Assembly (NCBI GenBank): GCA_045123185.1
Contig: JBGVIL010000174.1
Location: 1 to 64,000, forward strand
Source of the DNA: UBA1231 sp045123185
GTDB taxonomy: Bacteria; Bacillota_I; Bacilli_A; ML615J-28; CAG-313
DNA: 64,000 nt
Reading direction: 5' to 3'
Shown: positions 1 through 9,869 of the stretch, in pieces
How the letters are laid out: every line of letters begins with the position of its first letter
Position numbering within the stretch: position 1 is the stretch's first letter
Notes under the pieces: generated by a model
What the model was told of the DNA's origin: nothing
Database searches by the model: none
Seen by the model: only the letters and a program-made list of their open reading frames with translations
Position numbers and translations under genes: made by a program

Positions 1-983
1 ATACGAGCATCATCTAGAACATATGATCTAATCTGACTGCCCCAACCAATATCTGACTTGCTATCCTCAATTTCCTTTTGTACGCTTTGACGCTTTTCAA
101 GCTCTAAGGTATATAGTCTTGCACGTAATTGTTTCATAGCCTGATCACGGTTTTGAAACTGAGAACGTTCATTTTGACAAGACACAACAATACCGGTTGG
201 AATATGAGTAATTCGAACAGCTGAATCAGTCGTATTAACATGTTGTCCGCCTGCGCCACTAGAACGATATGTATCGATTCTTATTTCATCTGGATTTATT
301 ACCACCTCAACTTGATCATCAATTTGTGGTGTAATTCCAACCCCCGCAAAACTAGTATGACGTCTTGCGTTTGAATCAAAAGGAGAAATGCGAACTAATC
401 GGTGTACTCCACGTTCAGATTGTAATAATCCATACGCATTTAATCCTTCAATTAAACAAGTAACACTTTTAAGTCCTGCATCAGTTGCTTCTTGATAATC
501 TAATACACTAAATTTAAAACCTTTGATTTCAGAAAATCTTTTATACATTCTAAATAACATCAAAGCCCAATCTTGTGATTCAGTACCACCTGCTCCTGGA
601 TGTATTTCTAAAATACAAGGCAAGTGATCACATTCACCATTTAATAAAATAATTGTTTCAAAATTATTGATTTTATTTAAGATGACTTTAATTAATTCTT
701 CAGCTTCAATAAATAAACTTTCATCATCAAGTAAAACAATTGTGTCTAATTCTTCAACTAGTTTTTTTAGCTCATTAAAGCTATTTAATTTGTTTTTATA
801 GTTATTACTTTCATTGATAATCTTGGTTGCTTGATTTTGATCAGTCCAAAAATTATCTTTACTCATTTCATCTTCTAAGTTATTAATTAATTGTTCTAAA
901 TGGTTTGGATTAATAACATTTTCTAACTCATCTATTCGTTTATTGAAGTCATTGTTATATTTAACAATCTCGTATTTTTCCAT
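1..983 (-). CDS. prfB: Peptide chain release factor 2 (3' end beyond window)
   Basis: RF2 releases finished proteins at UAA and UGA codons. About 327 residues are visible, starting at the ATG of 983-981 with a GGAGG ribosome site a few bases upstream. The stop-recognition motif ISPFDSNARRHTSF lies near residue 199 and the catalytic loop SGAGGQHVN near residue 243. The last visible residues, GWGSQIRSYVLDD, match the usual RF2 C-terminal region; the end lies outside the window. It directly follows secA, a common order in Bacillota. The reading frame is open from its start with no in-frame UGA, so the programmed +1 frameshift seen in many prfB genes is absent. RF2 itself argues that UGA is a stop here, unlike in code-4 mollicutes. 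Confidence 0.95.
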   Translation of the reverse strand, partial: MEKYEIVKYNNDFNKRIDELENVINPNHLEQLINNLEDEMSKDNFWTDQNQATKIINESNNYKNKLNSFNELKKLVEELDTIVLLDDESLFIEAEELIKVILNKINNFETIILLNGECDHLPCILEIHPGAGGTESQDWALMLFRMYKRFSEIKGFKFSVLDYQEATDAGLKSVTCLIEGLNAYGLLQSERGVHRLVRISPFDSNARRHTSFAGVGITPQIDDQVEVVINPDEIRIDTYRSSGAGGQHVNTTDSAVRITHIPTGIVVSCQNERSQFQNRDQAMKQLRARLYTLELEKRQSVQKEIEDSKSDIGWGSQIRSYVLDDAR

Positions 984-1001
984 AATACCTCCATGAGTGT
1001 C

Positions 1002-1027
1002 AAAAGACAACCGTAAGGCTGTCTTTT
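1002..1027 (-). terminator. Hairpin between secA and prfB
   Basis: Eight-base arms AAAAGACA and TGTCTTTT flank a short GC-containing core. In the minus direction the hairpin begins at the secA stop codon and ends in TTTT. It could be a weak terminator or attenuator lowering read-through into prfB. Confidence 0.45.
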
Positions 1028-3536
1028 ATTTACCACAACATTGTTTGTATTTTTTACCACTACCACATGGACATGGATCATTACGTCCAATTTTTTGTCC
1101 AACTGTTACTGGTTTTCTTTTAATAGGTTCGTCACTTCCCCCACTTGTTCCTGTAGGTTTCGCAACTTGTTCACGTTCTAAGTTATCGCGAATTTGAGCA
1201 CGATTAATATTTACCGTAACATTGTCTTCAATATTACAAATCATTTCATCAAACATTTGGAAACCAATTTCACGATATTCTCTTAATGGGTTAAGTTGAG
1301 CATAAGATTTAAGTCCAATACTTTGTCTTAAACTACTCATTTGGTCAATGTGATCCATCCAGTATTTATCAACAATACGAAGTAAAATTACTTTCATAAA
1401 CTCAATATATACTTCATGAGGAATCGCATTTTTCTTATCTTCTAAGTTTTTATAGAAGTGTTCAAGAACTTTTTCTTTTGCTGCTTCAAGTTCTAGTCCT
1501 TCAAATTCACCATCTTCAAATTCGTTGATATTGAAATATAATTGTAAGAATTCTTTTTGTAATCTTTCAGCATCAACTGTTGGATTTTTCTTGTCATATA
1601 AAGCATATTTAGAAACATGACGATTAGTAACTGATGCCATCATTTTCTTAACTACTGGTTCCATATCATCTAGTACTAAAATATCATTACGTTGTTTATA
1701 AATAACTTCTCTTTGACGTCTTAATACTTCATCATATTCAACGACATGTTTACGACTATCATAGTTCATACCTTCAACTTTACGTTGAGCACTTTCGATA
1801 AAGTTACTCATCATTTTCATTGAAAGTGGTAATTCATTACCTTCTTCGTCAACTTCATTTGCTGTTCCCATTCTAACAATCATTTTAAAACGGTCACTAC
1901 CAAATCTTCTTAATAAGTCATCTTCACAAGATAAATAGAAACAACTATATCCTGGGTCACCTTGACGTCCACTTCGTCCTCTTAACTGATTATCAATACG
2001 ACGAGATTCATGACGTTCTGTCCCAATTACAGCTAAACCACCTAGTTCTTTAACACCTTCACCAAGTTTAATGTCGGTACCACGACCAGCCATGTTAGTT
2101 GCGATTGTTACTGCACCAACTAGCCCAGCGTTTGCAACGATTTCTGCTTCTCGTTCATGTTGTTTAGCATTTAAGACATTGTGAGGAATTCCACGTTTTT
2201 TAAGTAAATCAGAAAGTAATTCACTTGTTTCAATTGATATTGTACCAACTAGAACTGGTTGACCTTTTTTATGACGTTCAGCGATGTCTTTAGCAATCGC
2301 ATTAAATTTACCTTTCATTGTTTGGAAAATTAAGTCATTTTCGTCTTTTCTAATGACTGGTACATTTGTTGGAATTTCAACAACAAACATATTATAGATA
2401 TTTCTGAATTCTTCTTCTTCAGTTTTAGCAGTACCTGTCATACCTGCTAATTTTTCATATAAACGGAAATAATTTTGGAAAGTAATAGTTGCTAAAGTTC
2501 TTGTTTCTTTTTTAATTTCTACACGTTCTTTAGCTTCTAATGCTTGGTGTAAACCTTCACTAAATTGTCTACCATGCATTAAACGTCCAGTAAATGAGTC
2601 AACGATAATAACTGTATTATCTTGAACAACATAGTCAACATCTTTTTCCATTGCGTAATTTGCTTTTAACGCATTATTAATATGGTGAACTAATTGAACA
2701 TATCTTACATCATATAAGTTTTCTACTCTAAAGAAGTTTTCTGCACGAGCCATCCCTTTTTCAGTTAAAGATACATGTTTAGACTTAATGTCATAATCAT
2801 ATTCATCTTCTCTTAAACTTCTAACAAAAGTATTAGCTTGAACATAAAGGTTTGCACCTTTCTTTTCACCACCTGAAATAATAAGTGGAGTTCTTGCTTC
2901 GTCAATTAAGATTGAGTCAACTTCATCGACAATCGCAAAGTTTAATTCTCTTTGTACCATATCTTCTAAATGAACAACCATATGGTCTCTTAAGTAGTCA
3001 AAACCAAGTTCGTTATTTGTAGAATATGTAATATCACAACGATATGCATCGCGTTTTTCTTGTTTACTTAATTCACGTAAATTAAGCCCAACAGTTAAAC
3101 CTAAGAACTTGTGTACTGCACCCATTTCAGTAGCGTCACGATTTGCTAAGTATTCATTAACTGTAACAATGTGAACACCTTTACCACCAAGTGCATTAAG
3201 ATATGCAACTAAAACAGATGTTAATGTTTTACCTTCACCTGTTTTCATTTCGGCAATATTACCATAATGCATTGTAATCGCACCAATTACTTGAACTCGG
3301 TACGCAAGTAAACCAAGTACACGATGCGCAGCTTCTCTAGCAGTTGCGTAAGCTTCAACTAAGATATCATCTAAAGTTTCCCCTTTAGCAAGACGTTCTT
3401 TAAATAAAACTGTTTTATTTTTTAATTCTTCGTCTGATAAAGCTTTATACTCGCTTTCTAAAGCCATTACCTTATCAGCAATCTTTTCACATTTTTTTAA
3501 TTCTTTATATCCGGCATCAAATAATTTCTTAAACAT
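1026..3536 (-). CDS. secA: Preprotein translocase ATPase SecA
   Basis: SecA is the ATPase motor that drives unfolded preproteins through SecYEG. The 836-residue length is normal. Visible motifs are the Walker A MKTGEGKT near residue 98, the DEAD-box-like IVDEVDSILIDEART, the helicase motif NMAGRGTDIKLG, and the C-terminal zinc tail NDPCPCGSGKKYKQCC. It starts at ATG 3536-3534 behind an AGAGG ribosome site and has its own promoter. It is probably the main export route for the many lipoproteins and surface proteins in this window. Confidence 0.98.
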   Translation of the reverse strand: MFKKLFDAGYKELKKCEKIADKVMALESEYKALSDEELKNKTVLFKERLAKGETLDDILVEAYATAREAAHRVLGLLAYRVQVIGAITMHYGNIAEMKTGEGKTLTSVLVAYLNALGGKGVHIVTVNEYLANRDATEMGAVHKFLGLTVGLNLRELSKQEKRDAYRCDITYSTNNELGFDYLRDHMVVHLEDMVQRELNFAIVDEVDSILIDEARTPLIISGGEKKGANLYVQANTFVRSLREDEYDYDIKSKHVSLTEKGMARAENFFRVENLYDVRYVQLVHHINNALKANYAMEKDVDYVVQDNTVIIVDSFTGRLMHGRQFSEGLHQALEAKERVEIKKETRTLATITFQNYFRLYEKLAGMTGTAKTEEEEFRNIYNMFVVEIPTNVPVIRKDENDLIFQTMKGKFNAIAKDIAERHKKGQPVLVGTISIETSELLSDLLKKRGIPHNVLNAKQHEREAEIVANAGLVGAVTIATNMAGRGTDIKLGEGVKELGGLAVIGTERHESRRIDNQLRGRSGRQGDPGYSCFYLSCEDDLLRRFGSDRFKMIVRMGTANEVDEEGNELPLSMKMMSNFIESAQRKVEGMNYDSRKHVVEYDEVLRRQREVIYKQRNDILVLDDMEPVVKKMMASVTNRHVSKYALYDKKNPTVDAERLQKEFLQLYFNINEFEDGEFEGLELEAAKEKVLEHFYKNLEDKKNAIPHEVYIEFMKVILLRIVDKYWMDHIDQMSSLRQSIGLKSYAQLNPLREYREIGFQMFDEMICNIEDNVTVNINRAQIRDNLEREQVAKPTGTSGGSDEPIKRKPVTVGQKIGRNDPCPCGSGKKYKQCCGK

Positions 3537-3558
3537 TGTTTATACCTCTTTCTTAGTT

Positions 3559-3587
3559 ATGATACCACAAAATACTTATTTTATCAA
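3559..3587 (-). promoter_or_regulatory. secA promoter
   Basis: Reading the minus strand: -35 TTGATA, 17-base spacer, -10 TATCAT, about 23 bases before the secA start codon. Confidence 0.7.
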
Positions 3588-3660
3588 GTAATTAATGTCT
3601 TTCTTTTTTTCGAAAAAACATATTATTTATAATTTTATCAAATTAACTACGATTTAATTA

Positions 3661-3689
3661 AAAAAACACTATGCATCGCATAGTGTTTA
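3661..3689 (-). terminator. Terminator of the leucine-rich surface protein gene
   Basis: Perfect arms AAACACTATGC and GCATAGTGTTT are followed, in the minus direction, by a run of T. Confidence 0.85.
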
Positions 3690-3705
3690 GTAAATAAAAT
3701 AATAT

Positions 3706-6324
3706 TTATCTAACTTGATTCCATTTTACTATTTGACCTTCATCAGCCCAATCATCTTGCCAACCAATATTAGGTTCTGAACCTTCACATTTGAATACAA
3801 TATTTTTATCATTAGGAATAATAGTAAATGTAATGTACATAACATCTTTAGGTATAAAGATACTTTCAATATTATTACAATTATTAAATATATTACTTTC
3901 AATAAAAATTAAATTCTTTGGAAGAATTACAGAAGTTAATACTCTACAACCGTTAAACGCATTATCTCTAATAATTTCAACAGAATCTGGAAGATCAATT
4001 TGAGTTAATGATGAACAACCACTAAAAGCACCTCGTCCAATATATTTAAGATTATTTCCAAATGTTATTTGTGATAATTTAGAACAACTATTAAATGCAC
4101 TATTATCAATAATCTCTAAAGAATCCGGAAGTTCAACCAACTCTAAAGCACTACAAGAACCAAAAACCATTACTTGAATTTCTTTTAAATTATTTGGTAA
4201 ATTAACTTTTGTAAGTTTAGAACAAAATTGAAATATACGTTCTTGTAAAACAGTAATATTATCTGGAATAGTAATAGTTTCTAATGCTTGACAATAGTAG
4301 AATACATAACTGCCTAAATATTTAATACTATTTGGTAAATCAATTGTTTTAAGTGCCATACATTGAGCAAAAACACCTTCACCAAGATATTCAAGTCCTG
4401 GATACAAAGTAATATTCGTTAATAATTGATTATTAAAAAATGCGTAATCATCAATATATTTAACATTTTCCATTCCATCAATTGTTGTTAAACGACTACA
4501 TTGGCTTATTGCGTGGTCACCTATTTTTTTAACACCAGCTGAAATTGTAAGTTTAGTTAAATATCTTCCATAAGCAAAAGCATTATCATATATCTCTTCA
4601 ATTCCATCAGGAATAGTATATGTAGTTGTTTCACGACCAACTGGATATCTTATTAGTTTTGTTTGATCTTTTGAAACTAAAACGCCATCTATAGTTGAAA
4701 AAGCCGGATTATTTTCTGAAACAGTGAAATTTAATATATTAACACTATTACCAAATGTTAAACCATCAATTGTAGTTAGTGAACTTGGAATATGCATATC
4801 TGTTACTTTACATCCATATAATGCGTCTAAACCAATATATTCAGTACCATCTAAAATAGAATATTCTGTTCTTGTATTTCTTCTAGGATAAAGCACTAAT
4901 GTCTTTAAGTCTTTAGAATATAAAACACCATCTACTGCTTGAAAGTAACTATTATTATCACTTGTTTTAAATTTAGCTAAAGATTGAGAGTTTTTAAAAT
5001 CTTCAGGTAATATTATTTTTGTATCATCATGTATAGTACATTCAGGATCATAATAATTTGCAAGACGCATAAGTACAATATATGGATTATCAACACTTCC
5101 TAAATATTTACAATAATCGTATTCATTATATTCTAACTTGTTACATGAAAAAGCAAAATAATAATCAATACTTTCAATACTTTCAGAAAGATAAATGTGT
5201 TTTAAATTTGGACAATTCCAAAATGATTGTGATTCTAGTTCTTCAACATATGGAAGATAAATTTCTTCCAAAAATTGAGTTTGATAAAAAGCTGATGTTC
5301 TTATTGATTTAACACTATTTAATACTTCAAAACTTGAACCTTCTTTATATTGTGGGTAAAATAATAATGTTGTTTGATTTTTATCATATAATACTCCATC
5401 AACTGTGCTATAATTTGGATTATTTGAATCTACAATTATTTCAGTAAGTTTTGGAGTATCTGAAAATATTTCATATGTTAAATTCTTAATATTTTTAGAG
5501 ATAGTAATTTTAGTTACTTTAGAAGAATAATCGACAAGAGAAATAATACTTGTTTTACTAAAAAAGTCTTCATCAATATATTCAATTTTTTGTAATTCTC
5601 CATTTAGATAATATTCATCTGGAATTACTACTTCAGTAGAATCACCAACATATTTATAAAGTGTATTACCTAAAATTACAAAATCATTTCTTAAGTCATA
5701 CCATTGTGCATAAACTGATATATCGTGATCTGGCATCTCAGTTGGAATTGGATCACCGTTTTCTAATAACCAACCTTGAAAAATTGAATAATCTTTATTT
5801 GGTACATGATCAATTTTCAATGTTGATAAATGATACTCTGACTCTTCAATAACTTCTTCTTCATTATTACAATATAAATATATTTTAAATAATCCTTTAG
5901 ATTCTTCATTTTTACCACATCCACAAACTCCATCTATATATACATGTTCATGATTTGGATCAAATTCCCCACATTCACAATAACCGTTACTTCCATATTC
6001 ATGAACATGTGGTGGTTCCCAATTTTCATCTATATCACCACAAACACATTTACCTTCATGATATTGATGTTCGTGATTTGGATCTAACTCTCCACATTCA
6101 CAATATCCGTTAGTTCCATATTCATGAACATGTGGTGGTAACCAATTTTCATCAATATCACCACAAACACATTTTCCTTCAACATATTGATGTTCGTGAT
6201 TAGGATCTAACTTTCCACATTTACAATATCCATTACTTCCATATTCATGATAATGTTTAAATACTATAAATCCTAATACGCCAATAAGAACTACACTTCC
6301 TACGATAATTAAAATTTTCTTCAT
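3706..6324 (-). CDS. BspA-like leucine-rich repeat surface protein with His/Cys repeats
   Basis: Predicted cell-surface protein of about 872 residues. A single N-terminal membrane segment (residues ~4-22, ILIIVGSVVLIGVLGFIVF) has no lipobox and would act as an anchor. Residues ~25-145 hold three and a half copies of a His/Cys repeat of the form HEHQY..GKCVCGDIDEN and YGSNGYCECGELDPN. An InlB-like segment with GWL and AQW follows. From ~220 to the end there are BspA-type (LRR_5) repeats such as YIGRGAFSGCSSLTQIDLP. BspA-type repeats are known in adhesins of gut and oral bacteria; the binding target here is unknown. An upstream in-frame ATG at 6336 overlaps the ribosome site GGAGGG, so the ATG at 6324 is chosen. 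A strong terminator follows. Confidence 0.85.
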   Translation of the reverse strand: MKKILIIVGSVVLIGVLGFIVFKHYHEYGSNGYCKCGKLDPNHEHQYVEGKCVCGDIDENWLPPHVHEYGTNGYCECGELDPNHEHQYHEGKCVCGDIDENWEPPHVHEYGSNGYCECGEFDPNHEHVYIDGVCGCGKNEESKGLFKIYLYCNNEEEVIEESEYHLSTLKIDHVPNKDYSIFQGWLLENGDPIPTEMPDHDISVYAQWYDLRNDFVILGNTLYKYVGDSTEVVIPDEYYLNGELQKIEYIDEDFFSKTSIISLVDYSSKVTKITISKNIKNLTYEIFSDTPKLTEIIVDSNNPNYSTVDGVLYDKNQTTLLFYPQYKEGSSFEVLNSVKSIRTSAFYQTQFLEEIYLPYVEELESQSFWNCPNLKHIYLSESIESIDYYFAFSCNKLEYNEYDYCKYLGSVDNPYIVLMRLANYYDPECTIHDDTKIILPEDFKNSQSLAKFKTSDNNSYFQAVDGVLYSKDLKTLVLYPRRNTRTEYSILDGTEYIGLDALYGCKVTDMHIPSSLTTIDGLTFGNSVNILNFTVSENNPAFSTIDGVLVSKDQTKLIRYPVGRETTTYTIPDGIEEIYDNAFAYGRYLTKLTISAGVKKIGDHAISQCSRLTTIDGMENVKYIDDYAFFNNQLLTNITLYPGLEYLGEGVFAQCMALKTIDLPNSIKYLGSYVFYYCQALETITIPDNITVLQERIFQFCSKLTKVNLPNNLKEIQVMVFGSCSALELVELPDSLEIIDNSAFNSCSKLSQITFGNNLKYIGRGAFSGCSSLTQIDLPDSVEIIRDNAFNGCRVLTSVILPKNLIFIESNIFNNCNNIESIFIPKDVMYITFTIIPNDKNIVFKCEGSEPNIGWQDDWADEGQIVKWNQVR
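5900..6255 (-). repeat. Tandem His/Cys repeat units
   Basis: These encode alternating units (G.NGYC.CG..DPNHEHQY and EGKCVCGDIDENW.PPH.HEY). Paired CxC and HxH motifs suggest metal binding. Related single or double units occur in three other exported proteins of this window (near 13.1-13.2, 43.7 and 63.9 kb). Confidence 0.75.
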
Positions 6325-6356
6325 ATTTCCCTCCATTAACTTTTATAACAATAAAT

Positions 6357-6385
6357 AAAAAACAGCTAGTATATAGCTATTTTTT
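6357..6385 (-). terminator. Terminator of the YfcC-type carrier gene
   Basis: A short AGCTA/TAGCT stem extended by flanking A and T runs, with six T after the stem in the minus direction. It overlaps the stop codon. Confidence 0.55.
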
Positions 6386-7808
6386 AATATCCGATTAATA
6401 CAGCAAGTAAAATCAATCCAATTACAAGTAGTGTATTAATCAAGAATAAGAATTTACTTTTCTTAAGCCATGTAAAGTAATTTAATCCAACCATTGATAG
6501 TCCAATTAATAATACAGGTGAGGTTGGAAGTAAAACATTGGTAAATCCATCACCAAATAAATAAATTAATACTAACATTTCTTTAGAAAGATCAACAGTT
6601 ACTAAACTTAGTATTCCCATAACAAAAATACTTTTTGCGGTACTTGATGAAATAAAGAATTCTAAAATTAAAATAATTACATAGATAATTAATGCAACTA
6701 AGAAAATATTCTTATCAGCTATTAAACTAGAAATACTATTAGAAATAGTTGCGATAATCATACCTTCTTCTAAAATATATTTAATACTAGAAGCAAGTAG
6801 AACTAATAGAATTGTAGGTAATGCTGCAACTACTCCTTTTAAGAAACTCTTAAATGTTTCTTTAGGATTTCTTGTCACAACTAAACCACTAATTAATCCA
6901 CCGATTAAAAACACAGCTGTTAAAAATACAACAGTATAGCCTCTTAATGCTTCAATTGATGTAATCGTAATAATTAAAACAAAAATTAGTGATAATAAAA
7001 CTAAATATGTTTTAAAGATTCTTGATTCATTTTCAATTATTTCGTTATCGTTTAAATTTTCTAACTTTGCTTTGTCAGTCTCATATGTTGGTGATGCTTC
7101 TGGATTCTTTTTTATTTTTTTAATATGTCTAAACATAAATAATAGTAGTAATCCATACATCATAACAAAGATAATAATACGATACCAAATGTTTGCCATT
7201 GGATCTGCACCAATAATATTTGACGCAGTAATTACTGTAAATGGATTAGTTAATGCACTCGCAAATCCAAATCCACAACCAACAATACAAATTAAGAAAC
7301 CTAAATATCCATCATATCCAAGTGATATTGTAATCATCACAATAAGTGGAAGTAATGTAAGTACTTCCTCAAATAAACCAAAGAATGAACCAAATGCCAT
7401 AAAGATTAAAGTTAAAAGACAAATTAGTAAATTCTTTTTGTTATAAAATTTATTAATTAATCTTCTAACAATTACTTTCATACCATGGGTATCACTCATG
7501 ATTTGGAATGTACCACTAATTACAAGTAAGAACAGTGATAACATTATTAAAGATAAACCATCACTTGAAAATAATACTAAAATAAATCCAAATAACCCTT
7601 TAAAGATATTAATACCTTTTTGTTCAGTTAGTTGAATATATAGACTATAGTCAGTCACAATATTTCCAGCCTCATCAGTCATTGTGCCAAACATTCCTTT
7701 AGGCACAAGATATGTAATCAATATCGCAACTAAGACTAATGCTTCTAACATAATAACAATATTAATAAATGACTTTTTATTAATATCAATAATCTTATTT
7801 TTATTCAA
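6384..7808 (-). CDS. YfcC/DcuC-type membrane carrier
   Basis: Integral membrane protein of about 474 residues with roughly 12 hydrophobic segments. It resembles the YfcC family (C4-dicarboxylate or basic amino acid carriers), for example in GSFFGLFEEVLTLLPLIVMI and GFGFASALTNPFTVITAS, where a polar residue-rich re-entrant loop is typical. The substrate cannot be read from sequence. The first in-frame start (TTG at 7817) touches the ribosome site AAAGGAG. The TTG at 7808 is better spaced, giving a start that overlaps the stop of the upstream acyltransferase gene by eight bases (TTGAATAA). This implies translational coupling to that gene. Confidence 0.75.
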   Translation of the reverse strand: MNKNKIIDINKKSFINIVIMLEALVLVAILITYLVPKGMFGTMTDEAGNIVTDYSLYIQLTEQKGINIFKGLFGFILVLFSSDGLSLIMLSLFLLVISGTFQIMSDTHGMKVIVRRLINKFYNKKNLLICLLTLIFMAFGSFFGLFEEVLTLLPLIVMITISLGYDGYLGFLICIVGCGFGFASALTNPFTVITASNIIGADPMANIWYRIIIFVMMYGLLLLFMFRHIKKIKKNPEASPTYETDKAKLENLNDNEIIENESRIFKTYLVLLSLIFVLIITITSIEALRGYTVVFLTAVFLIGGLISGLVVTRNPKETFKSFLKGVVAALPTILLVLLASSIKYILEEGMIIATISNSISSLIADKNIFLVALIIYVIILILEFFISSSTAKSIFVMGILSLVTVDLSKEMLVLIYLFGDGFTNVLLPTSPVLLIGLSMVGLNYFTWLKKSKFLFLINTLLVIGLILLAVLIGY

Positions 7809-9663
7809 GAGAATCAACTCCTTTTACTAACTCATCAACAATTAATGCCCACTTAGTACATTGTTGACGATTAGTTTTTGGATAGAAATAATATAATTCA
7901 TTTTCATGGTAACATTCAAATTCTTCACCTGTTGAGAATGCTAAAGCTCTTAGATTTTTAATATCAATCTCAAATTCTTTTACTTTTAAGTCACCCTCAT
8001 ATTTAAATGAATTATTTGTAAGAATACACTTACCAGTTCCCTTTTCACATAGTTTCTTATTTTCAATATTGAACTTACGTATATCTACTTCCGTTTCTAA
8101 ATATACATTATCAATATTTTTTAACTCATAATTTTTAATTAATTCATACCAATCATGAATTGTACGAATATTAAATTCATTTTCATTGAAATGATAATCA
8201 TTTCCAATTTCTAAATTAAAGCCACAGTGTTCACATTTAATATTATTACCTTTTGTCGTAATTGTATATTCTTGGTGACACTTAGGACAGTGATACAATA
8301 CATTTTCTAAGCCTTCAGCTTTTTTCTTGTATTTAAAAGTTAAACCTTTTTCTTTGATGTAATCATATTCATTATAACTTATTGATTCATTAATGATTTG
8401 ATTAATTTCATCATCAGATAAACTCATTACTTCTTCTTTAGTTAAGTATCTTGTAATCTTTGATTCTACGGTTGAACGTAGTCTTTTTTTACGCCATTTC
8501 GGTTTAGAAATATACGCACCCTTTAATGTTAAAATAACAATTGGTAATTTTAACTGTTTAATAAACTTTCCAGTTTCTTTTGTACTATAGTAATTAGTAC
8601 CATCAAGCCCAAGTCTTCCTTCTGGACACATATATACAGGATAACCTTTTTTAATCATTTTAAGTGTTCCTTTAATAGTCTTGATGTCCGGTGTAAATAG
8701 TTTCTTTGGAATTATACCGATACGATTTAAAATCAAACGTACTGTCTTAAATCTAAAGTAATAATAATTCAAGATAAACGCAAGTCTTTTTGGTCTTACA
8801 AGTTCTGTAGTAAAATATACATCTAGTCCAGATGGATGATTTGATAAAATCATAAATGGGCCTTCAATATTTAGTTTACTAAAGTCATCTTTAATGTATT
8901 TAATTTTTCTTGCGCGGAATTTAAAAATCTTTAATAAAATATTATAGATTGGTGAGTCTGGAGTATTTTTATTTTGTTTAAAGACAGTTAAACTTAAAAT
9001 TAAAAAACACGCAGCAAGTAATAAAATAATTGCCCCAATAACCATTAAAACAATTGCCCATAATGGGATATCTTTAACAATAGCAAAAGTAATAAAATGT
9101 CCTAAGAAAATTGATGTAAAGATTGATGGAATAGTTCCTGTTAAACATGTAAAGATATAACGACGATAACTAATTTTGGTGTTAGATCCATAATAACAAA
9201 TTGCGCCAAATGGGATTATTGGCATAACAAATAAAATATACATTAATAATTGAACACTATGTTTATGTTTATCAAATGTTTGAATCTTATCTGTTTGTTT
9301 TTTAAACATTGATGTATCAAATTTAGTAAGATTACAAAGTAAATAAATAATTGTCGCACCAAGTAAAATACCTGCACTACAAAGTGGAGCAGCAATATAC
9401 CAAGGGTAACTAATACCCGCAGATATTTGAATAAACTCAGCACTAATAAATACGACAACCATTTGTAAGCCTTCTACCAAAATAACTGATAATAAGCCAA
9501 ATACTCCTTGATCAGCTAATAAAGCTTTTACTTCTTCTGGTTTATTTTGTATTTCTAGTTTGATTATTTCAATGATAATATTTTTCAAAAAGAAAAATAG
9601 AATTGTTAAAGTTATAACTGCAAGTATCGCAATAAATAACTTTTGTTTACTGATTTTTTTCAT
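7801..9663 (-). CDS. VTT membrane domain - PlsC-like acyltransferase - zinc ribbon fusion
   Basis: A 620-residue fusion. Residues ~1-230 form a DedA/TVP38-like (VTT) multi-helix membrane domain, a family linked to phospholipid scrambling and transport. Residues ~245-420 look like a 1-acyl-glycerol-3-phosphate acyltransferase. The H-x4-D motif is seen in SNHPSGLDVYF near residue 273, and the second block in CPEGRLGLDG near 344. A zinc ribbon follows (CPKCHQEY near 457 and CEHCGFNL near 479), then a C-terminal domain I do not recognise. The expected reaction is acylation of a lysophospholipid or related acceptor at the membrane. The joining of VTT and PlsC in one chain suggests coupling of lipid synthesis to transbilayer movement; that is inference. 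It has a strong own promoter and is probably coupled to the YfcC-type carrier. Confidence 0.8.
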   Translation of the reverse strand: MKKISKQKLFIAILAVITLTILFFFLKNIIIEIIKLEIQNKPEEVKALLADQGVFGLLSVILVEGLQMVVVFISAEFIQISAGISYPWYIAAPLCSAGILLGATIIYLLCNLTKFDTSMFKKQTDKIQTFDKHKHSVQLLMYILFVMPIIPFGAICYYGSNTKISYRRYIFTCLTGTIPSIFTSIFLGHFITFAIVKDIPLWAIVLMVIGAIILLLAACFLILSLTVFKQNKNTPDSPIYNILLKIFKFRARKIKYIKDDFSKLNIEGPFMILSNHPSGLDVYFTTELVRPKRLAFILNYYYFRFKTVRLILNRIGIIPKKLFTPDIKTIKGTLKMIKKGYPVYMCPEGRLGLDGTNYYSTKETGKFIKQLKLPIVILTLKGAYISKPKWRKKRLRSTVESKITRYLTKEEVMSLSDDEINQIINESISYNEYDYIKEKGLTFKYKKKAEGLENVLYHCPKCHQEYTITTKGNNIKCEHCGFNLEIGNDYHFNENEFNIRTIHDWYELIKNYELKNIDNVYLETEVDIRKFNIENKKLCEKGTGKCILTNNSFKYEGDLKVKEFEIDIKNLRALAFSTGEEFECYHENELYYFYPKTNRQQCTKWALIVDELVKGVDSLE

Positions 9664-9684
9664 AACTATTTCCTCGATACATAT

Positions 9685-9713
9685 ATTTTACCATTTATTT
9701 ATAGTTTTGTCAA
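9685..9713 (-). promoter_or_regulatory. Promoter of the VTT-acyltransferase gene
   Basis: Minus strand: -35 TTGACA, 17-base spacer, -10 TAAAAT, about 22 bases before the ATG. The rest of the 9714-9845 spacer is AT-rich with no further gene seen. Confidence 0.8.
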
Positions 9714-9845
9714 AAATGGTATATTATATTAACAATTAATTGAACAATTAGTTTAATAAAATCTTTATTGTTTGAATATTTATTATTCTATGTTCTTAAT
9801 TATATTGTAATATTGTTAAACGAATATATCCTATATTAATAAAAT

Positions 9846-9869
9846 AAAAAAGCAGTTTAACTGCTTTTT
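9846..9869 (-). terminator. Terminator of the ATPase-TOPRIM module
   Basis: Arms AAAAAGCAGTT and AACTGCTTTTT with a T run in the minus direction, abutting the TGA stop of the preceding reading frame. Confidence 0.8.
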
